This document shows, in pieces, positions 55,269-64,000 of a DNA stretch of 64,000 nucleotides. The DNA is taken from the NCBI GenBank assembly GCA_024509875.1, contig JAMPIV010022935.1:248001-312000 (forward strand), read 5' to 3'. Within the stretch, counting starts at the first letter, position 1. Every line of letters starts with the position of its first letter. The notes under the pieces are model-generated. The model was not told the DNA's origin, made no database searches, and saw only the letters and a list, made by a program, of their open reading frames with translations. Source of the DNA: Oreohelix idahoensis (Eukaryota; Mollusca; Gastropoda; Stylommatophora; Oreohelicidae). Made by a program: the position numbers and the translations under genes.

Positions 55269-55686
55269 CAAATTGGACGCTATCAAGCTAACATTAACAT
55301 ATAATTGAAATAATCATTGCGTAAAATTCAACCTTTTCAGCTGAAAATGGAAACGTCATTATTATTCCTGTCTACTTCGGTTGCACCATATCAATGTAGA
55401 CAATAAAGGGAAAGATGCTAACAGCACATGAAGCATGTCCACATTAATTTTTTCACAGGCACCCAAGATTATGAAATCAAAAGAATTGGGCACAGATGGG
55501 GAAAATGCTTTCACTAAGCATTATCTAACAGAGACCAACACAATCACACTAATGCCCAACCGGTCACTGTGTAACTGACCATTCAATTATCAGTTAACAG
55601 GTGGAAGCTTTTCTTAGTATTTTCCTGTTACTCTATCACAAAGAAGGGAGTGGAGGTGGCACTAATGTCTAAAGTACTCAACTTGT

Positions 55687-55792
55687 GGGGAAAAATGAGA
55701 CCAAAAAAAACAGACATGGAAAAATGAGACAGAAAGTAGACATGGAAAAATGTGACACAGAAAGTAGATATGGGAAAAATGAAATGCAGAAC
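55687..55792 (+). repeat. 26-31 bp minisatellite, ~4 units
   Basis: Units begin with gggaaaaatgaga-like text at about 55687, 55718, 55744 and 55772, and end with 'agtagacat' variants. This creates the Lys/Met-rich 64-codon frame at 55685, which is not credible as a gene. Confidence 0.75.
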
Positions 55793-57230
55793 CTAAACAA
55801 ACAACTTCAATGGCTCAGAAAGCTGAAAGAAAGGAAACATTTGAAGGCAAAGAAAATTACAGAGGAAAAAATACTATAGAGTAAGGACAATTTTTTTGCT
55901 TGTTAAAGCAAACCCAATCGTCACTTTAAATTATTACATAAAAAAAGTACTGAGGGAGGGTTATTATTACATGTAATATATTTTCTGGGATCAGACAATT
56001 ATCACACAGCAGTAAGTTCCTTTTTTCAACATGACATTACTAACTTTTTTCTACCATCTGGGGGGGGGGGGGGGGGGGGGTGGGGGGGGTGGGTGTTTCT
56101 GTGATATGGTACATTATCTTCCCAAGGGCCACCTTGTATGCCCATTTGGTTAAAGTTAAATTTCTTCATGTCTGAATATATTTTTTTAACAATTTGTTGC
56201 ACATAAGATTTACAATGCTCCCAAATATTATTCAGCAAATTTACAATGACTTTCCATTTAATATAAGACGTGTCACTTTTTCTCATCAATTATTTACGGC
56301 TCATTTTAACCCATCTCTTATGAAGAATAAAAATTGGCATTCATTTTGAGGCCAAGAACTGCCTGGGACAGAAAAGAGTTAATAATACTACACTTCCTAA
56401 GTGTGATAAGGTCTCATGTTCACTAAAATAAATTCTAAAGATATCTTATATCACTAACAAATATGTTCTAAAGATAACATCTTACATTTAACTAAAAGAT
56501 AAGTTATATAGATAATATCTTACAATATAATACCAATTTTAGAAAGGTAATATCTTACATTCATAAACAAATTCTAAAGGTAACATCCCATATTCTACAT
56601 AACAGATAAAACCCTAAGCAGTCTTATTACTCTAGTTCAGAAAACATCCAACAACATCTTTACACATTCTAAATAAAACTACTGAGAATTTCACATTGGT
56701 TTGGCTGTCTTCACAATAGATGATTTGAGCAACTATATTAACATAAACTGAAGGCAATTAACAGTTTTTAACCACAGAATAACTTAACCGAGGGAGGTTT
56801 AATACTTAAAAAACAATCAATCAATTGGATATTATGACACTGAGACAAAAGTCATTCAGAGATATGTTTGATAAATGTCTAATTTAAAGTTCTTTAACAA
56901 ATCTACATGAAGACACTTCAGGAATATGAAACACAAGACAATGAGAAATGCCAGCCTTCTGTAACAAAGATTTAAATATGTGTGTTAAAATGCTTACAAT
57001 GAGGTTATGGTAATGTGTTATAATACTAAAATTAGGCTCAAGCAATTCCAATTTATCATAATCCTTCTACAAATGCAGCATGAAGTCACCACTTTATCAC
57101 CCTTACAGGAAGTTCGCTGTTGTACATTAAAGAAATAACAAATACAGCTGGAGGTGTTTCCAATAGCTGATTTAATGGTGTAAGTACTGCAAGTCCCCAT
57201 GTCAAAGGTTTCCTATCATTTATATTTTAA
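55793..57230. other. no gene; degenerate AT-rich repeats
   Basis: No coding signal. Between about 56420 and 56600 there are irregular repeats of 'ttctaaagataacatctta' spaced roughly 45 bp apart. Confidence 0.45.
56060..56089 (+). repeat. poly-G tract
   Basis: 21 G, one T, then 8 G. The third long G/C homopolymer in the window (see 5261 and 31784). Confidence 0.85.
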
Positions 57231-57231
57231 T

Positions 57232-57416
57232 TACAAAAGCCAGGGATCCAGACCTCCAGGACGACCAAGAATTTGCTGGGAGGACATTTGACAATCTCTG
57301 AAGGACCGAGGACTAGATTGGAACCAGGCCAGGAAGAAGACAGCCGATAGGATAGTATGGCTCTCTCTCTGGCAAACCTCAACATCACAGGGTAGAAGAA
57401 GAACGACTAAGTAAGT
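57232..57416 (+). mobile_element. short RTE (family A) 3' fragment
   Basis: The last ~180 bp of the RTE family (ggatccagacctccaggacg, ggaccgaggactagattgg, ggataggatagtatgg), ending in the gactaagtaag tail. Strongly 5'-truncated. Similar 'tttaatta' text on both sides may be the target duplication. Confidence 0.75.
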
Positions 57417-58090
57417 TTACTTTAATTATTTAATTTGTTCTGTTCTATAGATAAGACAGGAATAGACGTTAAGAAACCAATATGTTGCAGATAAGTAAAA
57501 GGTTCTTATAAAATCAGTGACAACTTCTTTAATGGTAAAGAGGGTTTATCACCAAAAGTGATACATCTTTTCAATGGTGATGGAAGCATAGTGAAGCTTC
57601 AATCAACTGATTATTCATTCAATGGCATCTGGATTATCCAGCCTACCTTTGCAACCCACATTACCTTTAAGAAATTATTTCCTCATCTCAGCCCTCATGA
57701 CATCTTTGTATACATAAGGCAAAGGCAAACATATTTCCATCTAATCACTCAGCTCACTTTTCTCTAACTCACGTTCAGTCCTTCTTAATGCACTTCTGTT
57801 TGAAAAAATCCCCCTGCATGTGTTCTTATGTTACCTTTATCTCCGTGCCACTGTGTTCATTCATTTGCCCGCTTTAGAGATCCCATATTTGTTCCCCCAA
57901 TGCTTAGCACAGGATTTACTGAGATCCATCTTTTTTCTATCATCATTCGTTATTTTCCTTTGTGCTCCTTACGAAGCATGGAGCCACCACAGTTGCAGGT
58001 CCACTCTCAACCAAGCATTCACATGCTCTTACATCAGTGATTTCTGTAGCAGTTTGTTTTACATGATGAAGTTGCCAGCCTCACACACAC
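57417..58090. other. non-coding with antisense repeat F
   Basis: No gene. Positions 57955-58080 are a reverse-strand repeat-F copy (gcatggagccaccacagttg; tgtagcagtttgttttacat). Confidence 0.5.
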
Positions 58091-58098
58091 CATATATG

Positions 58099-60597
58099 TA
58101 AGGTGACCAGACGTCCCGGTTTTTCCGGGACAGTCCCGGTTTTCGACCATTTTTGATAATTTGTCCCGACTTTTTTTCGATGCAATCCGGGACGCCAATT
58201 TGTCCCGGTTTTGGACGAATTTGCCATAAATCTCACAGATTAAAAAAAAAATTGTTATTTCGTGGCTGACTTGAGGGAATTTTTAATTATTAATGAACTG
58301 GCGCCGAAACAGCACAAAAGGTTGTCAGGACAGCGAATTAGTTTTGTAGTTCCAATGTGATATTCGCAGTTATTTGAAATGTTAGGTAGTGGTAAAGTAC
58401 CAAGATTTTGCGTACGGTATACGTTTATTTAATTTAAACGGTGAACTATTTGTGCATATTTTGTTATTGTTGTAAGAAAATGGTACCAAAGCGTAAATGC
58501 AGTTTCAATGAATATTTACAAAAGGAATATCCGTTTATTAAAAAGAGTACATCAAACTTCAATGTACGATGCAATATATGTGCCTCCGGGTTTTCGATAA
58601 GCCATAGTGGACGTGGTGATATTAAGAACCACATAAGCAGTGAGAAACATAAGAGAGCCGTCGTTACAGCTGCATCAAGCTCGTCGTTAGAAACTTTCTT
58701 CAGAGCTGATAAAATTGGTGACCAAGAAGAGCAATTAGCTGCTATAGAAGGCGCCTTTGCATACCATACAGTGCTACACAATCATACTTTCAGGTCTATG
58801 GATTGCACATCAAAATTACTTCAGGTTACTTTAGAGCCAAAATTTGCATGTGCACGTACGAAAACAGAAGCCATTATTCGAAATGTCTTGGCACCCCATA
58901 TTCTAAATGAGTTATGGTGTGACCTAGAAAAGTCTACATTTATTTCTGTACTGACAGATGCATCCAACCACAAAGAATTCAAGATTTTTGCTTTGCTTGT
59001 CAGATACTTTGATCACAGTAATGGAGTGAAAATTAAAATATTAGAGTTAAAGTCATTGCCAGGTGAAACATCTGATATTGTAAGTAGTTTTCTTAATGAC
59101 TGCATAACTGAAAATGGTTTAAACAGGAAAGTAGTTGGACTATGCGCAGACAACACAAATTCCAATTTTGGAGGTGCTGAAAGGAAAGGACAGAACAATG
59201 TTTTCAAAAAAACTGCAAGAAAACCTTGGACATGGTCTTATAGGAGTTGGGTGTGCAGGTCATATTTTCCACAACACTGTTCGAACAGCTGCAGATGTAC
59301 TGCCTGTTGATGTCGAGCTGATTATTGCTAAAATTTATCTACTCTTCAAATCATACACAGTACGAATTGAAAGACTCAAGGAGTTTTGCCAGTTTGTGGA
59401 AACAGACTTCCAGATGATCTTAGGTTATGCTCAGACTAGGTGGCTTGCTCTGCTGTTGAAAGGGTTCTTCAGATGTTCCTGCCTCTAAAATCATATTTTC
59501 AATCTCAAGACAGATGCCCAGTTTTTATACAGACATTCTTTGAAAATCCTCTGTCTGAGGCATGGCTTGTTTTTGTTCACAGTCAGGCCTCTCCATTCCA
59601 CGAAACAATGCAAAAAAATAGAGGGACAGACGGTCACTGTGTTTGAAGTCATTGACAGCATCAACAGGTTGAAAACTATTTTGAAGTCCAAACTGGAAGA
59701 CTGTTTCTTGCCATCAAGAGTTAAGCTAATCCTTGAAAAGCTGGAAATGGAGGATGTGAAAAAGTTTCATGCTAGCGTTTCTTCGTTCTATGAAACAGCT
59801 TTCAATTATATGAATAAATGGGCTGCAACAAATTTTCAAGACCTAGAATCCTACAGCTGGGTAACGATGAACAGAATACCAATTTGGGCAGATATTGAGA
59901 TATCATCATCACTAGTGATTCAAACATTACCTTCAGCCCACTTTACAGAAACTGAAATTTATGACGAATATGTCTATATGAAGCAGTTTGTTACTTCTCA
60001 GAAAATTAGTAAATGGGGTGCCAAAAATACATTGCCACCACAACGTTGGATTGAAATGGTTTCCCACTTCAAAAACAATAATGTGACATTTTCAAATATT
60101 TTGAAGTTGGCAGAGTTTTTTTCCTGTCTACCTGGAACAAATGCTGCCACAGAAAGAGTGTTTTCTTTGATGAACAGCTTATGGGCAAGTGATAAAACAC
60201 AGCTAGGTGTTGAAGCTTTGAAAGCTATGTTGACAACCAAAGTGAACTGTGAGGAAACATGTGTCGAGTTTTTTAAGATGCTGCTTGCAAAGAAGGACCT
60301 ATTGATAAAAAATCCACTCATCTGAAAAGTACAGTAACTCAGCTTCACCTTAAGTAAGGATTATTGATGTTTTTCTCTCTTATTAGTTTAAGTAGTTAAA
60401 CTTATACAGTAAAATATATGTTATTCAAATGTATATATAAATTGTATATTATTTTAAATTGACATCAACTTGATTTTTCCGGGACGTGTCCCGACTTTTG
60501 ACCTTTTCTTTACCCTTTTGTCCCGATTTTTTGCATTGAAATAGGTCAAATCTACTATTTTGTCCCGGATTAGGGTTTTGAAAATATGGTCACCTTA
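58099..60597 (+). mobile_element. hAT DNA transposon, full length
   Basis: The 2499-bp element has 11-bp terminal inverted repeats TAAGGTGACCA, flanked by a perfect 8-bp target duplication, catatatg (58091-58098 and 60598-60605), the size typical of hAT. It contains a BED-finger/hAT-dimerisation transposase gene that is frameshifted. Both ends carry several direct subterminal copies of tgtcccgRtttt. Confidence 0.95.
58480..60325 (+). pseudogene. hAT transposase, frameshifted
   Basis: The start MVPKRKC is at 58480 (a longer frame from 58441 has a hydrophobic, unlikely N-terminus). Residues 29-60 form a BED-type zinc finger (C31, C34, H51, H57). The RNase H-like core follows (SVLTDASNHKEFKIFALLVR, GLCADNTNSNFGG, GCAGHIFHNTVRTAADVL), and the C-terminal hAT dimerisation region reads FFSCLPGTNAATERVFSLMN. 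The coding sequence alternates between two frames, with breaks near 59205, 59435 and 59610. Apart from three small indels it is open, so the copy is fairly young but inactive. Confidence 0.9.
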
Positions 60598-60605
60598 CAT
60601 ATATG

Positions 60606-61158
60606 ACATGTCTTTGGTAGCAGTGTTCTTATTCTATGTCTCATCAGAAGACACTAGATCTCCTTTGTATACTTTCCTATAATTTGAGTCTTGAAAACAC
60701 ACAAACTTGAATTTAGCTTTCAGGAAACATGATTATAGAATCGGAAGTGTAACCTGAAAATAAGATTTTATCAGGCAGTCTGACTTAATCTTCTTCTGAA
60801 GTACATCAAACCTAGTGAGTGTTCAATGAACTGTTTTGGAATAATTTAGTGAACTTTATTAAGATTGTGAAATATTTTATGCTATTTACCCCAGCTGGTG
60901 GAGTGTAATAACCAAACTATAAAATATACTTCTAAATTAGGAATCTGCACATATTTGTCTAATCAATTTTTATTTTGTGAGAATTTTCCCTCTCATGTAA
61001 AAATATAATGTTGAAGCCTGAATTATCACAGGTGATGATGGTGCAGTAAGCATATTACAATTGTAAAATTAGTCATTTACAAAATTTCATTTAATAATAG
61101 CTTTTCCCCCCATTACATTTTATTCACTCTTTATCTCACCATGCTCTTTTTTCACCCC
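60606..61158. other. non-coding with 88-bp repeat copy 2
   Basis: 60867-60953 repeats 47399-47486. No gene was recognised in this stretch. Confidence 0.55.
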
Positions 61159-61446
61159 TTAACTCTTTCAGTCCCTAGCAAAAAAGTGGGTTTGGCCCAA
61201 ACAAAAATGGCCACCCGCGTGTTTTTATTGCTGTTTGGAAATAATTTTTTTAATGTTCACATGAATAAATAACTTTGTTGTTGTATATGAAACTCAAGGT
61301 AAATGAATGTACTTTACTCTAGTGCTACAAGTATAAAAGCATTCAATGAAAGGAGCAAAAGATACGAAAGCCGATATAACGTTGATTGGGTCAAACAGGT
61401 CAAAATGGAAAACCGATATAACGATGATCGGGACTTAAAGAGTTAA
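61159..61446. mobile_element. piggyBac-type MITE, copy 1
   Basis: The 288-bp element (TTAA included) starts TTAACTCTTTCAGTCCC and ends GGGACTTAAAGAGTTAA, an imperfect inverted repeat with TTAA at each end. It carries the family landmarks 'agtgggtttggcccaaa' and 'gttgttgtatatgaaact' and a right end with 'cgatataacg.tgatcggg'. Non-coding. Confidence 0.8.
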
Positions 61447-61697
61447 GGAGCATATAGCCACTATTGTAAGTGGACCCCTCTCAAGAAACACGCACCAAAA
61501 CACTTTATGTACTCGTTGAGTGGTGATTGGTTGATTTCTGTAGCAGTCTGTTTTATACGATGATGGAGTAGTAGTTTTGTTCTTTCTCTTATTTCATGTG
61601 TGACCACAGAAACAAGATGGTGAACTCTCAAACTGCTGATGCAATATTGGTTGTGCTGGTTTAATGTCAGCCAACAGCAAATTTAAGTGTTTCTTGC
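61447..61697. other. spacer with repeat-F scrap
   Basis: No gene. A short antisense match to repeat F (tttctgtagcagtctgtttt) is at 61533-61552. Confidence 0.4.
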
Positions 61698-62746
61698 TTA
61701 ACTCTTTCAGTCCCAAGCAAAAAAGTGGGTTTGGCCCAAACAAAAATGGCCACCCGTGTGTTTTTATTGCTGTTTGGAAATAATGTTTTTAAATGTTCAT
61801 ATGCATAAATAACTTTGTTGTTGTATATGAAACTGAAGGTAAATGGATGTACTTTACTCTAGTGCTACAAGTATAAAAGCATTCATTGAAAAATTATTAG
61901 TTATCCAAGGTAAAATGGAGGCTGAAAGAATAAGCCAGTGAAAAATTAGAGCAAAAGTATTCAATCGAATTCCACTAGAATTGTTCCCCAGGAAAATATC
62001 CAAGAGTAAGGTTTCAAAATGTCACAAACAAAAGTATTCTAACAAAGTACAATCAGTTTTTAGTCAATAAACACTCAGGAAATTGTTAATTTCACAGATT
62101 ACAACAACAGGTCACATGGTTGTAAAAAAAGAGGAAATTATATATTCTTATCTTGCTGAGCTGCTCCTCTTCTCAAGATGATGTGTAAATCCATAGGAAA
62201 TCACATAAGGTCACTCACATATATATTTACGCTCGGCCTATGTATAAACATTACTTTATCATGACATATTATATGAACTTATTACAGTCTGATTACATGC
62301 TCCTGTATCCATAACTTCATTATCTACATTAGACCTTCCATTATCACTCGATATCAGAATCCTGTTGAAAATCTGAGTTGTCTTCGCTATCCTGTGAATA
62401 AATACTACAATCTGAATTATTATCACTATCTAGAATTTCTTCAAATAACTTTCTAGCTTGCTCTGAAGTTAATTCAGAGGTCTACCAGAAGCAGTGGGCA
62501 GGGCCATTTGATCTTATAAAATATACGCTTAAAAAATCTTCAATTAATATAAAACCACAAAAACACGTTCTCTCTTAAACACACGAGGTATTTACTAGAA
62601 AGGTCTTCCTGTCGGAAATGACGTTTTGGGTTGTTAAAATTGGAAAACAGCTCTAGAAAGGAGCAAAAGATACGAAATACAATATAACATTGATCGGGTC
62701 AAACAGGTCGAACTGGAAAACTGACATAACTTTGATCGAGACTTAA
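61698..62746. mobile_element. piggyBac-type element, copy 2 (longest)
   Basis: It starts TTAACTCTTTCAGTCCC at 61698 and reaches the shared TTAA at 62743-62746. Its right end carries the family's 'gggtcaaacaggtc..gatcgagact' text but lacks the final agagTTAA. It contains a transposase relic on the minus strand (62344-62481), so it is an internally deleted derivative of an autonomous element. Confidence 0.75.
62344..62481 (-). pseudogene. piggyBac transposase N-terminal relic
   Basis: The minus strand is open for 45 codons reading LTSEQARKLFEEILDSDNNS then SIYSQDSEDNSDFQQDSD. This matches the acidic N-terminal style of piggyBac/PGBD transposases (a short LxxxExxxIL helix followed by Asp/Ser repeats). 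The catalytic part is absent. Its place inside a TTAA-flanked element supports the assignment. Confidence 0.55.
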
Positions 62747-63306
62747 CTCTTTCAGTCCCAAGCAAAAAAGTGGGTTTGGCCCAAGAAAAAATGGCCACCC
62801 CAGTGCGTTTTTATTGTTGTTGTTTGGAAATAATTTTTTAAAATGTTCATATGCATAAATAACTTTGTTGTTGTATATGAAACTGAAGGTAATTGGATGT
62901 ACTTTACTCTTGTGCTACAAGTATAAAAGCTTTCATTGAAAAATGATTAGTTATTCAAGGTAAAATGGAGGATATGCGCTTAAAAAAATGATTAGTTATT
63001 CAAGGTAAAATGGAGGATATGCGCTTTAAAAAAATGATTAGTTATTCAAGGTAAAATGGAGAATATGCGCTTAAAAAATCGCTTTAAAAATCTAAAATAA
63101 ATATCTCAAAACAGAAACACGTTCACTCTTAAACACGTGCGGTATTTAAAAGAATGTACTTGCAGTCGGAAATGACTTTGTGGGTAGTTATAATTAGAAA
63201 CAGTCTCAAACAGAGGCACATATACTAAAGGCTTTTTAAAGTCGATTGGGCCAAGCGCGTCTAACCCCTGAGCCTTTATAAAGTCGATTGGGACTTAAAG
63301 AGTTAA
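62743..63306. mobile_element. piggyBac-type element, copy 3
   Basis: From the TTAA shared with copy 2 to TTAA at 63303-63306, ending gggacttaaagagttaa. It has the same left-end landmarks as copies 1 and 2, an internal 45-46 bp tandem repeat, and a right end with 'gtcgattggg' repeats. Non-coding. Confidence 0.78.
62941..63072 (+). repeat. 45-46 bp tandem repeat, 3 units
   Basis: Units start at 62941, 62986 and 63032 (aaatgattagttattcaagg .. gatatgcgctt). Copy 2 has a single diverged unit (attattagttatccaagg), so the expansion is specific to copy 3. Confidence 0.85.
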
Positions 63307-63430
63307 CCAAAAAGTATCTTACAATCAGTTTCTGTTCAGTTCTCTTTCTAATTAAAATAAAATTTAGATTGCAAGTTTTTCTTGCTTACTAAACAGTATC
63401 TGACAATCAGTCTCTTGTCCATTCTTTCTA

Positions 63431-63776
63431 TGGATTGTCCTCAACTTACAATGTATATGACTACGACCACTTGTACTTACGACAGCCATTCCATTTCTCG
63501 TCACATTATTTTTCTGTCATAAATTTTATTAATATATATATTCATTACCCTAGTGTATTTACTGTACGGTAATTTTAAGTTTTAATTTGTACATTGTAAT
63601 ATTTCACTATAAATAAAGATTAAAATGACTTTCTAAAATATAACAAAAGAGACCTATGTATTTTAGCATTCAGGCATGCTAAATGTTAACCTATCCTTAA
63701 GGTTAACATAGTATAAATAGTGATATTTTGACAGGGTCATCCGAACGGATACCCATCATAAGTCGAGGACAGTCTG
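63431..63776. mobile_element. TA-flanked MITE, copy 2
   Basis: Same family as 4634-4960: left end 'ggattgtcctcaacttac', right end 'taagtcgaggacagtctg' before TA. The interior is AT-rich and non-coding. Its length is similar to copy 1 (346 against 327 bp). Confidence 0.7.
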
Positions 63777-63778
63777 TA

Positions 63779-64000
63779 TTTTCATATAAAGTCCTACCTG
63801 AAGTTCTAACACTAAAGATTTTTAATAAGTATAATTAAAAAGCAACTTAGAAAAACAAAAGTACTTTCAAAGTTTTATTAAAGAAGTAACAAAAACATGT
63901 CAAAGTAAGTTAAGCATGAACAGAAAACAAATGTAATCTTTTCAGAGGGGGGAAAAAGGCACTCCCACAGCAAAAACAAGTTTCCTCACATCCTGAGTGG
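63779..64000. other. no gene seen
   Basis: AT-rich end of the window. Nothing recognised. Confidence 0.5.

Noticed and set aside
55685..55879. 64-codon Lys-rich frame
   Set aside because: Generated by a minisatellite.

Overview
The window is animal (metazoan) DNA: AT-rich, with spliced genes (GT..AG introns, polypyrimidine acceptors) and a very dense, multi-class load of transposable elements. The LINE types are those common in invertebrate genomes: RTE with craniofacial-development-protein-2-like endonuclease, an SR2-like LINE, and an I-like LINE with RNase H. Together with hAT, Tc1, Tigger and piggyBac relics they suggest an invertebrate, perhaps marine. I cannot name the species, and the phylum is inference. 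No prokaryotic features are present.

Host genes. The clearest is a three-exon Cks1/Cks2 cell-cycle gene (32410-37219, +, 78 codons). On the left, four exons of a coiled-coil protein lie at 2511-5169 (+); its 5' part is outside the window. A short open terminal-exon candidate at 13064-13211 is phase-compatible with a cryptic donor in the last coiled-coil exon. At 44553-45555 lies a broken two-exon gene-like or transposase-like sequence of a family I cannot name.

Mobile DNA, left to right: an LINE-D fragment split by an RTE copy (1330-2345); a MITE (4634-4960); an old RTE copy (about 6536-12976, +) into which an intact-ORF RTE copy has inserted in the opposite direction (6938-9955), giving a ~2.7 kb inverted repeat; a deleted Tc1 element (13312-13898); a broken LINE-B (14836-17138, -). 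Next is a ~12 kb Ty3/gypsy LTR retrotransposon (about 17780-29848) with intact gag, a textbook -1 frameshift signal, and a pol broken by two frameshifts and one stop. It has an unusual PR-RT linker, a ~400-residue C-terminal tail and ~3.5 kb of non-coding DNA before the 3' LTR. Further LINE fragments and a fold-back element follow (30337-32165), with more LINE pieces in Cks intron 1.

The right half holds a 302-bp SINE-like insertion carrying a histone-type stem-loop (39298-39599), another RTE (39766-40968), a Tigger/pogo relic (46291-46727), a full-length 5.46-kb I-like LINE with target duplication (48079-53535), a complete but frameshifted hAT element (58099-60597), and three piggyBac-type TTAA elements (61159-63306), one keeping a piece of transposase reading frame.

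The observations I rate highest are the gag-pol frameshift signal, the self-nested RTE palindrome, the piggyBac family with its recognisable relic, the histone-like hairpin at the end of the SINE-like insertion, and the sharply bipartite divergence between the two LTRs. I found no convincing wholly new system; most of the novelty is in the architecture of the elements.
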